DNA of 64,000 bases from Gammaproteobacteria bacterium (GTDB lineage: Bacteria > Pseudomonadota > Gammaproteobacteria > Pseudomonadales > Pseudomonadaceae): NCBI GenBank assembly GCA_012728315.1, contig JAAYFI010000020.1:112881-176880 (forward strand), read 5' to 3'. Each line of letters begins with the position of its first letter. Position 1 is the first letter of the stretch. The notes below the pieces were generated by a model. It worked only from the letters and a program-made list of their open reading frames with translations, was not told where the DNA came from and searched no databases. Below, piece by piece: positions 26,613 through 37,316 of this stretch. Both the position numbers and the translations under genes were made by a program.

Positions 26613-27473
26613 TCAATCGTTACTGGCTTTTCCAATGGCTTGCAGTACATATTGCGGCAAAGCAAAAGCAGCTTGGTGAATATCTGCATTATAGTAGCGT
26701 GTGACAATTCCACTACCTGCAAAACGCTGACGCAAAGTTTCCAAAGAACAGCGACGTGTGCTGCTGTTTTTCGCAGCCCAAGCAAAGGTCATGCTACCAC
26801 CGATATAGGTTGGCACAGCGGCATGATAAAAATGCCAATCAGCAAAGAGCCCTTGGATATTTTTGGCCGTCGTTTTCACCTCATCAATCTGCAAAAATGG
26901 CGTACCGTTTTGCGCAACAAAAATACCATCATCAGTTAAGCAGCGATGACAGGCATGGTAAAAGTCTTCTGAAAAGAGCACTTCTGCCGGGCCCGTTGGG
27001 TCTGGACAGTCACTGATAATGACATCAAATTTTTCCGTGCACTGAGCTAGAAAGCGCATGCCGTCGTCAATCACCAAGTTCACCCGCGGATCATCATAGG
27101 CACCGCTGGAGTGATTGGGTAAGTATTCTTTACACATATCAACCACAGCTTGGTCAATTTCCACCATAGTGATGCGATCAACACTGGAGTGACGGCATAC
27201 CTCGCGCAGCATACCGCCATCACCACCACCGATAATCAGAATATTACGCGCAGCACCGTGGGCTAAAATAGGCACATGGGTGAGCATTTCATGGTAAATA
27301 AACTCATCTGCTTCTGTGGTCTGGATTGCACCATCTAAGGCCATCACGCGCCCCATTCGCGCGTTTTCAAAAATCACCAAATGCTGCAAATCAGTACGCA
27401 CTTCGTGCAACATTTTATCAACAGTGAAAAACTGCCCATAATTATCATGTAATGTTTCGCGGTAATCGGTCAT
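26613..27473 (-). CDS. speE: polyamine aminopropyltransferase (spermidine synthase)
   Basis: SpeE transfers an aminopropyl group from decarboxylated S-adenosylmethionine to putrescine. The 286-residue protein has [19 protein letters not shown], the nucleotide loop [15 protein letters not shown] and the catalytic/substrate loop [18 protein letters not shown] longer frame reaches 27563, but the Met at 27473 follows a GAGGAA ribosome site and gives the natural N-terminus. It stands alone, convergent with the DUF389 gene. Confidence 0.95.
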   Translation of the reverse strand: MTDYRETLHDNYGQFFTVDKMLHEVRTDLQHLVIFENARMGRVMALDGAIQTTEADEFIYHEMLTHVPILAHGAARNILIIGGGDGGMLREVCRHSSVDRITMVEIDQAVVDMCKEYLPNHSSGAYDDPRVNLVIDDGMRFLAQCTEKFDVIISDCPDPTGPAEVLFSEDFYHACHRCLTDDGIFVAQNGTPFLQIDEVKTTAKNIQGLFADWHFYHAAVPTYIGGSMTFAWAAKNSSTRRCSLETLRQRFAGSGIVTRYYNADIHQAAFALPQYVLQAIGKASND

Positions 27474-27606
27474 GCCATTCCTCATATATTCTGAAAATTT
27501 GTCGCGATTATAGGGTAAACAGCAGCCAATATCACCGACAAAACAGCGTCCAGCATCCAGCACTTCAGTCGTCTCACAGGCGCAGCTAACAGCCGCGCGT
27601 TAAACC

Positions 27607-28596
<990 letters not shown>

Positions 28597-28705
28597 TTAA
28601 ATCTAAGCGACAGCAAAATCCGCCCAACTTATAACTGCATTAGCGTTTTTTTTCCAGCCTTATAACTATTTATTTATTAATAACTGCACTCAACAGGATT
28701 ATTCA

Positions 28706-29428
28706 ATGGTTAATGCAGCCTCAGCTGCGGGTTTTTTGAACAATGTGCAGCAGCATTGGCCCTTCCCTACAGCTTTAGCAGACTGCACTTTAGTATCTGC
28801 ACGCTTTGTTGAAGATGCGCTAACGGCCGAACTGTTTGAGCGTTGCGCCATCGCTGCGCCGCAAGCTGCCCGCAAACGTCAAGCTGAATTTCTAGCTGCA
28901 CGCCTGTGCGCCCGTCAAGCGCTCTATATACAGACAGGTCAAGCAATAACACCGAGCCAACACGAGCAGAGTCGGGCTCCACGCTGGCCACAACACAGCT
29001 GCGGCTCCATGTCACACAGCCATACACTCTGTGCTGCAATTGTCGGAGACAATAAGCAATGGCAGAGTTTAGGGTTGGATATAGAAAAACCCATAAGCAC
29101 TGAACGAGCGCAGCGCTTAGCTCAGAGCATTTTAACGCCAGAGGAATACATCACCTTTGCTCAGCTTGATAGCCGCCTAAGCGCAAGGTATCTGACGTTG
29201 GTCTTTTCTCTCAAAGAAAGTTTATTTAAAGCCCTCAATCCATTGACCCATACATATTTTGGCTTTTATGACGCGCAGGTGCTTGACCTAGAGCCTACGG
29301 ATCAAGGTCATGCACGTTTGCGCTTATGTAAGGATTTGTCGGCCGATTGGCAAAGCGGTGATGAGCTGCAGGGGCAGTTTTCCAGCCTGCACGGCAGCGC
29401 TATCACTGTTGTCAGCGTGGCCAGTTAA
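28706..29428 (+). CDS. 4'-phosphopantetheinyl transferase (Sfp/PcpS type)
   Basis: A 240-residue Sfp-superfamily enzyme that would attach phosphopantetheine from CoA to carrier proteins. The magnesium-binding Asp125 and Glu127 are in SLGLDIEKP and the second motif is LVFSLKESLFKALNP (Lys170, Glu171, Lys175). In Pseudomonas a single enzyme of this type (PcpS) serves both fatty acid and secondary metabolism carriers, which I infer here. It is divergent from cysB. Confidence 0.9.
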   Translation: MVNAASAAGFLNNVQQHWPFPTALADCTLVSARFVEDALTAELFERCAIAAPQAARKRQAEFLAARLCARQALYIQTGQAITPSQHEQSRAPRWPQHSCGSMSHSHTLCAAIVGDNKQWQSLGLDIEKPISTERAQRLAQSILTPEEYITFAQLDSRLSARYLTLVFSLKESLFKALNPLTHTYFGFYDAQVLDLEPTDQGHARLRLCKDLSADWQSGDELQGQFSSLHGSAITVVSVAS

Positions 29429-29441
29429 CTCAAGCGGCAAA

Positions 29442-29475
29442 ATATGCCATACGCACAGCAGTGCTTATGGCATAT
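29442..29475. terminator. hairpin between convergent genes
   Basis: ATATGCCATA and TATGGCATAT are perfect 10-base arms, extended inside by GCAC-AGCA-GTGC after one mismatch. On the minus strand TTTT follows. It lies between the phosphopantetheinyl transferase and MTIP stops and likely terminates the minus-strand operon. Confidence 0.65.
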
Positions 29476-29483
29476 AAGTACAC

Positions 29484-30224
<741 letters not shown>

Positions 30225-30234
30225 TTACCACCTC

Positions 30235-31233
30235 TTAGTCGTTGCTTGTAAGCGTTTTTAGCGCCTGTCGCGCAGCTTGCCAGCGTGGATGCTGCTGAAA
30301 ATCATGCTGCGCAATATAGCGTCCATACATAGCAGATAAGTTCGTGCACGGCTTAACCTGCTCAGTTTGTAATGTGGCCAGTGCATGCTCTGCTGCCGCC
30401 CGGTCATTGCATAATAGCCCAACATCACAACCTGCGTTAAGTGCTGCCAGCATGCGTTGTGCTGCATCGCCGGCCACATGTGCACCCGCCATCGACAAAT
30501 CATCGCTAAACAGCACGCCTTGATAGTTTAACTGCTGGCGTAAAATATCCTGCAACCAGATTTTTGAGAAACCCGCAGGCCTGTTATCAATCTGCGGATA
30601 GATAACATGTGCGGGCATTATTCCAGCCAAATAGCGCTGTAAATTTTGAAAAGGCAATAAGTCTGCACGCTGAATATAAGCTAAACTGCGCTCATCAACC
30701 GGAATGGCTATATGCGAATCAGCGGTGACCCAGCCATGGCCGGGGAAATGCTTGCCGACACTTGGCATACCTGCTGCATGCATTCCTTTTAAAAACGCCC
30801 CTGCTAGCAGCTCTACCGTCTCAGCATTTGCGCCAAAGGAGCGCAAGCCAATCACTGTGCTGCGGCCATAATCCAAATCTAAGACAGGCGCAAAACTAAA
30901 GTCGATACCCATCGCTAGAACTTCCCATGCCATGAGCCAACCGCACTCTTGTGCCACATGCGTGGGATTGGGCGCGGTTTGCAGCATGCCCATCGCCGGC
31001 AGCGCAACAAAGCCTTGTCGCAAACGCTGAACTCGGCCGCCTTCTTGGTCAACGCCAATCAATAAGTCACTGCGCACCTTGCGAATAGCGCGGCATAACT
31101 CTCGCACCTGCTGGGGGTGCTCAATATTTCTAGCAAATAAAATTACCCCGCACACTTGTGGCTGGCGTAACAGATGACGATCTTCAGCGGTTAAATAAGT
31201 ACCGCCAATATCCAGCATTAACGAGCCTTGCAT
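30235..31233 (-). CDS. nagZ: beta-N-acetylhexosaminidase NagZ
   Basis: A GH3 cytosolic enzyme that removes GlcNAc from anhydro-muropeptides during peptidoglycan recycling and so influences AmpC induction. The 332 residues include the family signature VGKHFPGHGWVTADSH with catalytic His174 and the nucleophile Asp244 in LFSDDLSMAG. IGVDQEGGRVQRL is also present. It lies between the MTIP gene and an L,D-transpeptidase gene with 2-10 base gaps. Confidence 0.96.
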   Translation of the reverse strand: MQGSLMLDIGGTYLTAEDRHLLRQPQVCGVILFARNIEHPQQVRELCRAIRKVRSDLLIGVDQEGGRVQRLRQGFVALPAMGMLQTAPNPTHVAQECGWLMAWEVLAMGIDFSFAPVLDLDYGRSTVIGLRSFGANAETVELLAGAFLKGMHAAGMPSVGKHFPGHGWVTADSHIAIPVDERSLAYIQRADLLPFQNLQRYLAGIMPAHVIYPQIDNRPAGFSKIWLQDILRQQLNYQGVLFSDDLSMAGAHVAGDAAQRMLAALNAGCDVGLLCNDRAAAEHALATLQTEQVKPCTNLSAMYGRYIAQHDFQQHPRWQAARQALKTLTSND

Positions 31234-31235
31234 AG

Positions 31236-31760
31236 CTATTCCTTGGTGTGTGCGTGCAGTATCTGCGCCTCTGTAGCATGTTCGCTGATTTCAACAGGGC
31301 ACGCCGCAACAACTTGTTCGAAAAGTGTAATTAAATCTTGATTACGCATGCGAATACAGCCGTGCGAGTTGGGCTGGCCTAATCGATCTTCATCCGCTGT
31401 ACCATGCAGATAAATATAGCGGCGAAAGGTGTCACAAGCGCCTAAACGATTATGGCCCAGCTCACAACCGCTCAGCCATAGAATGCGGCTCAAAATCCAG
31501 TCGCGCGTAGGATGCTTGTGCTGCAACTCAGGTGTCCAGATTTCCCCCGTCCAGCGCCGCCCCCGCAGCACCGCCATAGCGGGTAAATCAGCGCCTATTT
31601 TAGCTCTGATATAGTGCATGCCACGAGGGGTGCAGCCTGAGTTGATTTGCTCACCTGGGCCGTTTTGCGCGGTTGATACAGGATACACATACTGCAACTG
31701 GTGTTTAGAAAAAGCATAAAGGCGCTGTTCTGCAATGGATACATGCAGATAATCAATCAT
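31236..31760 (-). CDS. L,D-transpeptidase (YkuD) domain protein without signal peptide
   Basis: A YkuD-fold protein of 174 residues with the active-site motif SHGCIRM (Cys135) and the upstream YIYLHGTADEDRLG. Such enzymes cross-link or edit peptidoglycan in the periplasm, yet no signal peptide or membrane anchor is visible from the Met at 31760, which follows a GGTGAAG ribosome site. A longer frame to 31847 runs into psrA and does not add a credible signal. It lies 2 bases from nagZ, which links it to muropeptide handling, perhaps as a cytosolic or unconventional member. Confidence 0.87.
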   Translation of the reverse strand: MIDYLHVSIAEQRLYAFSKHQLQYVYPVSTAQNGPGEQINSGCTPRGMHYIRAKIGADLPAMAVLRGRRWTGEIWTPELQHKHPTRDWILSRILWLSGCELGHNRLGACDTFRRYIYLHGTADEDRLGQPNSHGCIRMRNQDLITLFEQVVAACPVEISEHATEAQILHAHTKE

Positions 31761-31785
31761 TGCTTCACCACGCTCGATAGAGGGA

Positions 31786-32466
31786 TTAAGGTGTTTTCTT
31801 TTTAATCGCGGGCTGCATACCGACAACATCGATAACACTCTCAGCATGCATGCCGGCCGCCAAAAACGGAACCATTAAACGCAGCACTTGCTCAGTGCTC
31901 ATATGCACTTGGTATTCCGTTTCAACAATAGCACGTAATGCTTTAATCCCCGACATACTAAAAGCTGCAGCACCAATCATAAAATGCACACGCCAAAACA
32001 ACTCTATGGGTTGAATTTCCGGTGCTGCTTCATGCAGCAAAATCATATAACGGCGGAAAACCTTGCCATACATTTCCTTTAAATAGCGGCGCAAGTGCCC
32101 CTGACTTTGACTGAAAGCCAAACCCAACAAACGCATAAAGATTGACAGGTCATTGCCACTGCGCGGCTCAACAGCCAAGGTCTGCTGCACCAATACATCC
32201 AGCAACAACTCAACAGTCCAGGCCGGCTGCCCTTCCTCTGAGCGTCGGTCAAGCTCTGCGTCCAAATTGGCACAAAATGGCCCAAGAAACCTTGAGAACA
32301 CCGCTTGAATAAGGGATTTTTTCGAACCAAAGTGATAATTCACCGCAGCCAAGTTAACCTGAGCTTTGCTGGTAATAAGCCGCAGTGAAGTTTCAGAGAA
32401 GCCTTTTTCGGCAAACAAAATCTCTGCCGCATCCAAAATACGCTCGACGGTATCTGACTGTGTCAT
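31786..32466 (-). CDS. psrA: TetR-family regulator PsrA
   Basis: A fatty-acid responsive TetR repressor/activator (226 residues) that in Pseudomonas controls rpoS, beta-oxidation genes and itself. The DNA-binding N-terminus (FAEKGFSETSLRLITSKAQV, then NLAAVNYHFGSKKSLIQAVF) and the C-terminal domain match PsrA. A CAAAC-N4-GTTTC box lies about 27-40 bases upstream of the start, consistent with autoregulation. In P. aeruginosa psrA is next to lexA; here uppP is next instead. Confidence 0.9.
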   Translation of the reverse strand: MTQSDTVERILDAAEILFAEKGFSETSLRLITSKAQVNLAAVNYHFGSKKSLIQAVFSRFLGPFCANLDAELDRRSEEGQPAWTVELLLDVLVQQTLAVEPRSGNDLSIFMRLLGLAFSQSQGHLRRYLKEMYGKVFRRYMILLHEAAPEIQPIELFWRVHFMIGAAAFSMSGIKALRAIVETEYQVHMSTEQVLRLMVPFLAAGMHAESVIDVVGMQPAIKKKTP

Positions 32467-32488
32467 GCTGTTTACACTCTAAATAAAT

Positions 32489-32510
32489 GTTTCAAACATA
32501 CGTTTCAAAC
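32489..32510 (-). promoter_or_regulatory. PsrA box upstream of psrA
   Basis: CAAAC-ATAC-GTTTC (32493-32506) fits the published PsrA consensus (G/C)AAAC-N2-4-GTTT(G/C). It is embedded in a tandem direct repeat GTTTCAAAC at 32489-32497 and 32502-32510. Confidence 0.75.
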
Positions 32511-32532
32511 GCATTTACTGTCAAGTTTACCA

Positions 32533-32566
32533 ACCCAATCGCGTTGACGAGGCAACGCGATTGGGT
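32533..32566. terminator. 14-base perfect hairpin between uppP and psrA
   Basis: ACCCAATCGCGTTG pairs perfectly with CAACGCGATTGGGT around a 6-base loop, 46 bases after the uppP stop on the minus strand. No U tract follows, so termination, RNA stability or an operator are all possible. A second small dyad, GTTTC-TTTTT-GAAAC, lies at 32574-32588. Confidence 0.55.
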
Positions 32567-32611
32567 CAGGCAAGTTTCTTTTTGAAACGCTACGACGCAA
32601 CTCTGGCGAGC

Positions 32612-33445
32612 TTAGTCACCCACTGAGGTCCAATCAATAAAGCCAAGCTGCCAGGTCATTAAAATTAATATACCGAACACAATTCGATACCAAGCAAACA
32701 GCGCATAACTGTTGTTAGCAATAAACTTTAGCAATGCACGTACCGCTAACATGGCAAACACAAAAGACGTCACAAAACCTATCGCAAACACCCATAAATC
32801 TTCGCCGCCAGCAAACAACTCACGGTGCTTATAGATGGAGTAGACCGTCGCGCCCACCATGGTGGGCATCGCTAAGAAAAACGAAAACTCAGTGGCGGCT
32901 TTACGCGACAAACCAAAGAACAAACCACCGATAATCGTAGAAGCTGAACGTGAAGTGCCCGGCACTAATGCTAAGCATTGAGCACAGCCAATTTTCAAGG
33001 CTTGCTGCCAGTTCATATCATCGACAGTCTCTGCGGCAATCCGATGCTGACGTTTTTCAGCCCAGAGCATTACAACACCGCCAACCACCAGTGCGCTGGC
33101 AACCGTAATAGGATTAAATAGCCACTGTTCAATCAGGTCAGCAAAAGTTAAACCCAAAATAACCGCGGGAAAAAATGCCACCAGCAAGTTAACCGTAAAG
33201 CGCTGCGCACTCGCTTCGCGCGGCAAACCAACAACAATTTCTATAATCTTGCGGCGATATTCCCACATCACCGCCAAAATCGCTGCCAACTGAATAATGA
33301 TATTAAAAGCTTTAGCGCGCTGCCCAGTAAAACCAATGACATCGGCCACAATAATCTGGTGCCCTGTACTCGACACCGGCAGAAACTCAGTTAGGCCCTC
33401 AACGACCCCCAAAATAAACGCCTGTATTGCTAACCATATATCCAT
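32612..33445 (-). CDS. uppP: undecaprenyl-diphosphatase UppP (BacA)
   Basis: A polytopic membrane enzyme of 277 residues that recycles undecaprenyl pyrophosphate to the monophosphate carrier for peptidoglycan and polysaccharides. Both active-site motifs are present: [20 protein letters not shown] near the N-terminus and [20 protein letters not shown] near residues 160-180. About eight hydrophobic spans are visible. It is a single gene on the minus strand with a hairpin downstream. Confidence 0.96.
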   Translation of the reverse strand: MDIWLAIQAFILGVVEGLTEFLPVSSTGHQIIVADVIGFTGQRAKAFNIIIQLAAILAVMWEYRRKIIEIVVGLPREASAQRFTVNLLVAFFPAVILGLTFADLIEQWLFNPITVASALVVGGVVMLWAEKRQHRIAAETVDDMNWQQALKIGCAQCLALVPGTSRSASTIIGGLFFGLSRKAATEFSFFLAMPTMVGATVYSIYKHRELFAGGEDLWVFAIGFVTSFVFAMLAVRALLKFIANNSYALFAWYRIVFGILILMTWQLGFIDWTSVGD

Positions 33446-33553
33446 AAAGTCCCACTTAACTCAGTCGCTATAAGAAAGCCAAGTATCTTACCTAGGTCCA
33501 ATGTTCTTTTCACTGAAAAAACATTAAAAATGAAAGACCTCGCAACATTATGC

Positions 33554-33580
33554 TAAACATTTTTCAAACCCGTCCGATAC
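33554..33580 (+). promoter_or_regulatory. sigma-28 (FliA) type promoter of chemoreceptor gene
   Basis: TAAA (33554-33557), a 15-base spacer and TCCGATAC (33573-33580) match the class IV flagellar consensus TAAA-N15-GCCGATAA at 10 of 12 positions. It lies about 80 bases before the chemoreceptor start. Confidence 0.75.
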
Positions 33581-33658
33581 AGCCGTATAACCACACCATA
33601 CTTTGATAATAATAATCGTACGCTATGCGCCGAACAGGCTCTTTTCAGGAGTTTCACC

Positions 33659-35293
33659 ATGCAGTTTTTTCGTCAAATCTCTATCAGCAAACGTCTTTGG
33701 CTAATATTCCTGATTACGGTAGGCATGTTTTTTATTTTTGGCGCTTTAGCACTAAAACAATCGTACGATGTCATGAACGCTGCAAAAGCAGTCAAAACAC
33801 AGCATATTGTCGAAAGCACTTTAGGCACTTTGGAGTATTTTCACAGCCTCGAGCAATCGGGACAATTGAGTACCGCGCAAGCCCAAGCCCAAGCACAAGA
33901 GGCATTGAGCAAGATACGTTATGGTCGTAATGATTATGTTTGGATCAATGACTTGGCAGCCAATATGGTCATGCACCCCATCTCGCCTGCCTTAAACGGT
34001 AAAAGCCTCACCAGTCACAAAGATCCAGATGGCGTTGAAATTTTTAATGAATTTGTGCGCATTGCTAAACAGCAAGGCGCAGGTTTTCTAAGCTACCGTT
34101 GGCCTATGCCAGGCGCCAGCGCGCCGGTTGATAAAATCTCTTATATCCAGCTGTTCAAACCTTGGAACTGGATCATTGGATCGGGCGTTTATTTAGATGA
34201 CACCCAGGCTGAGTTTCGCTCAGTTGCGATTCATGCCAGCATAATAAGCGCAGTTATTATTATCACTATTGCACTTCTTATTATTAGCATCCTGCGCAGC
34301 ATCGTAGTTCCACTCGAAAATGTAGTATCGGCCATGCAAAATATTGCCAGTGGTGATGGCGACCTTACACAAGAACTCAGCACCAGTGGTACCGATGAGA
34401 TTAGCGAACTCAGCCAGCACTTCAATACATTTACCCTAAAACTGCGCACTACTATCAGCCACTTACTCAGCAGTGCCACCACCCTAAAACAAGCCGCCGA
34501 AGCCTTGGGCGTGCAAGCCACACAGTCTCTAACCATCAGTGAAGATCAGTCACAACAGACTGAGCAAATCGCCACGGCGATTAATGAAGTCACCTATGCG
34601 GTACAGGATGTTGCCAAACATGCGGAGCAAGCCGCAACAGAAGTGTTACAGGCCACTGACCAAGCGGTTGCCGGCCAAGCCAACATTGACAACAGCCTGC
34701 AGCAAACTGACTTGCTCTCATCAACCATTGAGCAAGCGGTTAATGTAATGCAGACCTTGGCTGAGGAAAGCAGCCAAGTGGGCCGTGTTTTAGAGGTGAT
34801 TCGCTCAATCGCAGAACAAACCAACCTGCTCGCACTAAACGCAGCCATTGAGGCCGCTCGCGCAGGAGAACAAGGCCGCGGATTTGCGGTAGTGGCTGAC
34901 GAAGTTCGTCTCTTAGCGCAACGCACGCAGCAGTCTACAGACGAAGTACAAACCATGATTGAAAGCCTGCAGCAAAACTCACAAGCTGCAGTACAAGTGA
35001 TTAACAAAAGCAGCAGCACGGCACAGGCCACGGTAGAGCAAGCTCAACAAGCACACGCAAGCCTGACCAGCATCAGTAATGCGCTGCATAAACTCAATGA
35101 TTTAAATGCTTCAATTGCCAGCGCTACACTTCAACAGTCGCATGTTGCCGAAGAAATCAATCAAAATATTACTCAAGTTGCCGGCTTATCGCAGTCCAGC
35201 AATCTAGCCGCTCATCAACTGAGCAGCGCAAGCGAACAGCTTAATCAGTTGGCACAAGAGTTAAATCGCCAGCTGGGCCAGTTTAGAGTTTAA
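33659..35293 (+). CDS. methyl-accepting chemotaxis protein with sCache domain
   Basis: A 544-residue chemoreceptor. It has a first membrane segment at about 12-32, a periplasmic single-Cache (sCache_2) domain at about 35-185 ([38 protein letters not shown]), a second membrane segment at about 190-212, HAMP to about 265, and a signalling domain. The conserved tip reads [20 protein letters not shown] and [26 protein letters not shown] precedes the ATG. A FliA-type promoter upstream ties it to flagellar gene expression. The ligand is unknown; sCache_2 domains often bind small carboxylates. Confidence 0.95.
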   Translation: MQFFRQISISKRLWLIFLITVGMFFIFGALALKQSYDVMNAAKAVKTQHIVESTLGTLEYFHSLEQSGQLSTAQAQAQAQEALSKIRYGRNDYVWINDLAANMVMHPISPALNGKSLTSHKDPDGVEIFNEFVRIAKQQGAGFLSYRWPMPGASAPVDKISYIQLFKPWNWIIGSGVYLDDTQAEFRSVAIHASIISAVIIITIALLIISILRSIVVPLENVVSAMQNIASGDGDLTQELSTSGTDEISELSQHFNTFTLKLRTTISHLLSSATTLKQAAEALGVQATQSLTISEDQSQQTEQIATAINEVTYAVQDVAKHAEQAATEVLQATDQAVAGQANIDNSLQQTDLLSSTIEQAVNVMQTLAEESSQVGRVLEVIRSIAEQTNLLALNAAIEAARAGEQGRGFAVVADEVRLLAQRTQQSTDEVQTMIESLQQNSQAAVQVINKSSSTAQATVEQAQQAHASLTSISNALHKLNDLNASIASATLQQSHVAEEINQNITQVAGLSQSSNLAAHQLSSASEQLNQLAQELNRQLGQFRV

Positions 35294-35300
35294 AGGACCT

Positions 35301-35326
35301 GCCTCTCATCGATGCAAGTGAGAGGC
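35301..35326 (+). terminator. hairpin after chemoreceptor gene
   Basis: GCCTCTCA and TGAGAGGC form an 8-base stem with a 10-base loop, 8 bases after the stop. No good T tract follows, so termination would be inefficient. Confidence 0.35.
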
Positions 35327-35418
35327 TCTCTAACCGCGCCGGCAGTGCAGTTGAATACGGTGTTGTTGTGCCGTATTCTGCGCGCACTAAGTTCATTCCA
35401 TTAAGTCACCGGTAAACT

Positions 35419-35916
35419 ATGCCCGACCTGCTAAAAGATCGCGTTGAAGCCTGTTATCAAACAGCTGAGCGCTACTTTAACCGTGCATTTAAACGCCCTG
35501 AAATCAGTTTTAAACTGCGCGGCCAAAAAGCTGGAGTAGCGCATATCAGTGAAAACCGTTTGCGTTTTAACCCAGTCTTATATCAAGAAAATCGTGAGCA
35601 TTTTTTACTGCACACCGTAGCCCACGAAGTGGCTCACCTGATCAGTTATCAAGTGTACGGTCAGTCAATTCGCGCCCATGGCCCGCAATGGCAAGCTGTG
35701 ATGCACGACGTATACAAACTTCCTGCCAATCGCTGTCACAATTATGCCGTGCGCACACCGCCTAAAACGCACTACCTTTACCGCTGCCAATGCCGTGAAC
35801 GCGAGCCCTTTGCCTTAAGCGCACAACGCCATGCACGTATCAATAAAGGCTTGCATTACCTGTGCAAAGGATGCCAGCAGAAACTGGTCTATATCCATCG
35901 GCAAGTGCAACGCTAA
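35419..35916 (+). CDS. sprT: SprT-like zinc metalloprotease
   Basis: A 165-residue SprT-family protein. The metal-binding HEVAH (His69, Glu70, His73) sits in LLHTVAHEVAHLISYQV and the C-terminal zinc-ribbon has CQCREREPF and LCKGCQQKL. Bacterial SprT function is not well established; related eukaryotic SPRTN cleaves DNA-protein crosslinks. It stands alone, ending 15 bases from the convergent phoQ-like stop. Confidence 0.9.
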   Translation: MPDLLKDRVEACYQTAERYFNRAFKRPEISFKLRGQKAGVAHISENRLRFNPVLYQENREHFLLHTVAHEVAHLISYQVYGQSIRAHGPQWQAVMHDVYKLPANRCHNYAVRTPPKTHYLYRCQCREREPFALSAQRHARINKGLHYLCKGCQQKLVYIHRQVQR

Positions 35917-35931
35917 TAAAATGCCAGAGGA

Positions 35932-37299
35932 TTAATTCAACGGGAAGAGCATACGAAACTGTGCGCCCCCTAGCGATGAGTCCTCAACAAACAACTGCCC
36001 GCCGTAACTGTCGATAATATCCTTGACCACTGCGGTGCCTATACCTTGCCCGGGGTACTGTGTATCCAGTCGTTCGCCTCGCTGTAAAATGCGTTCGCGC
36101 TGATGTTTAGGTACGCCTGGACCATCATCCTCAACGCTCAATTCACAGCCCATCTCAGTTAATTGAGCTTTAATGCGTATTTCAGCGATGCATAAGCGGT
36201 AAGCATTTTCCAAAACATTGCCCAGCAACTCCAGCAGTGCCCCCTGCTCAACCGGCACACGCAACTCAGCAGAGAAGGCTTGAGTCACCTCCACGCGCTT
36301 ATCACGATACACTTTATCTAAGGCCTCTATCAGGCTATCCACGAGCGGTTTAAGCTTCACTTGATAGCGCAACAAACCGCTTTTGCGCAAACTGGCACGC
36401 TGCAACTGATAACTGATTTGTTGACTCATGCGATTCACTTGACCCAGCAGTGCCTTGCCCTGCTCGACATTATCGGGCTGTGCTGACAACACCTCACCGA
36501 CACCCTGCAATACTGCAAGTGGTGTTTTCAAGCTGTGCGCCAAGTCATCCAATGAGTGCCGATAACGCTCACTTTGCTGCCGCTCACTTTCTAACAAACG
36601 GTTCAGTGAGCGTGTTAAGCGTAAAAGTTCACGTGGATGCTCGTCACTAAGAGAGGCTCGTTTACCCGTTTCCACATCATCTAATTCGGCGCTGAGGCTG
36701 CGCAAACTGCGAATCCCCCAGCCGAGACCCAACCATAAAAATCCCAATAGCAGTAATAACGCCAAACCTAGCCAAACATAAAGCTGTTGCCGCAAGTTGT
36801 CATACATGGTTTGGTAATCGCTGACGGCCTGCATGGTCACGATGCTAAAGGCCGCACTTTTGCCACGCAGCAAATTCACTTCAACATCGTAAATAAAGTA
36901 CTCCCGGCCTTCGCTATCTGTGGTGCGCAAAAACTCATGACTACGCCCATCGTATTTGGGCTGATAATTAACTTTCACCTCTAAAGAGCTGCGCGAGCGC
37001 CATAATAGGTTACCTTGGGGATCAAAAATAAACCCCAATTGACGCGCCGGTAAAATATCGAACTCTTCATCTGGCAATTTTTCCGGCATGCGTAATTGCC
37101 CTTGAGAAATGCGCGCGGCAGAAATTAAAGCGCTGGCATCAGCGGCGAGTCGTTGCTCAATTGCCTCTTCTAAGGCCACAGTAAAGACTTGTTGCAAAGC
37201 TGGGAACAAAGCCAACATAAACAACGAAACAGTAACCGCAGCACCCAACATTAGGCGCGTACGTAATGAGGATTCTTTAGTTTTTTTGCGTGGCGACAT
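35932..37299 (-). CDS. phoQ: sensor histidine kinase PhoQ-like
   Basis: The inner-membrane sensor of a PhoPQ pair that responds to divalent cations and cationic peptides. From the Met at 37299 (455 residues) it has a first membrane segment (LRTRLMLGAAVTVSLFMLAL), a periplasmic PhoQ-type sensor with an acidic region (FSIVTMQAVSDYQTMYDNL), a second span at about 173-193, HAMP-like linker, then LDDLAHSLKTPLAVLQG with phospho-acceptor His255, and a C-terminal ATPase (VEDDGPGVP, GQGIGTAVVKDI). In-frame Met codons at 37311 and 37326 are also possible starts; 37326 overlaps phoP by 10 bases. None has a strong ribosome site, so translational coupling to phoP is likely. Confidence 0.85.
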   Translation of the reverse strand: MSPRKKTKESSLRTRLMLGAAVTVSLFMLALFPALQQVFTVALEEAIEQRLAADASALISAARISQGQLRMPEKLPDEEFDILPARQLGFIFDPQGNLLWRSRSSLEVKVNYQPKYDGRSHEFLRTTDSEGREYFIYDVEVNLLRGKSAAFSIVTMQAVSDYQTMYDNLRQQLYVWLGLALLLLLGFLWLGLGWGIRSLRSLSAELDDVETGKRASLSDEHPRELLRLTRSLNRLLESERQQSERYRHSLDDLAHSLKTPLAVLQGVGEVLSAQPDNVEQGKALLGQVNRMSQQISYQLQRASLRKSGLLRYQVKLKPLVDSLIEALDKVYRDKRVEVTQAFSAELRVPVEQGALLELLGNVLENAYRLCIAEIRIKAQLTEMGCELSVEDDGPGVPKHQRERILQRGERLDTQYPGQGIGTAVVKDIIDSYGGQLFVEDSSLGGAQFRMLFPLN

Positions 37300-37316
37300 T
37301 ATTAAAACCATTTGCT

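Noticed and set aside
26559..26939. Plus-strand frame crossing the hairpin and the 3' part of speE
   Set aside because: It runs opposite to the well-supported speE coding sequence and lacks a ribosome site.
33625..33930. Plus-strand frame overlapping the start of the chemoreceptor
   Set aside because: It overlaps a clear chemoreceptor gene in another frame and its product resembles no family.
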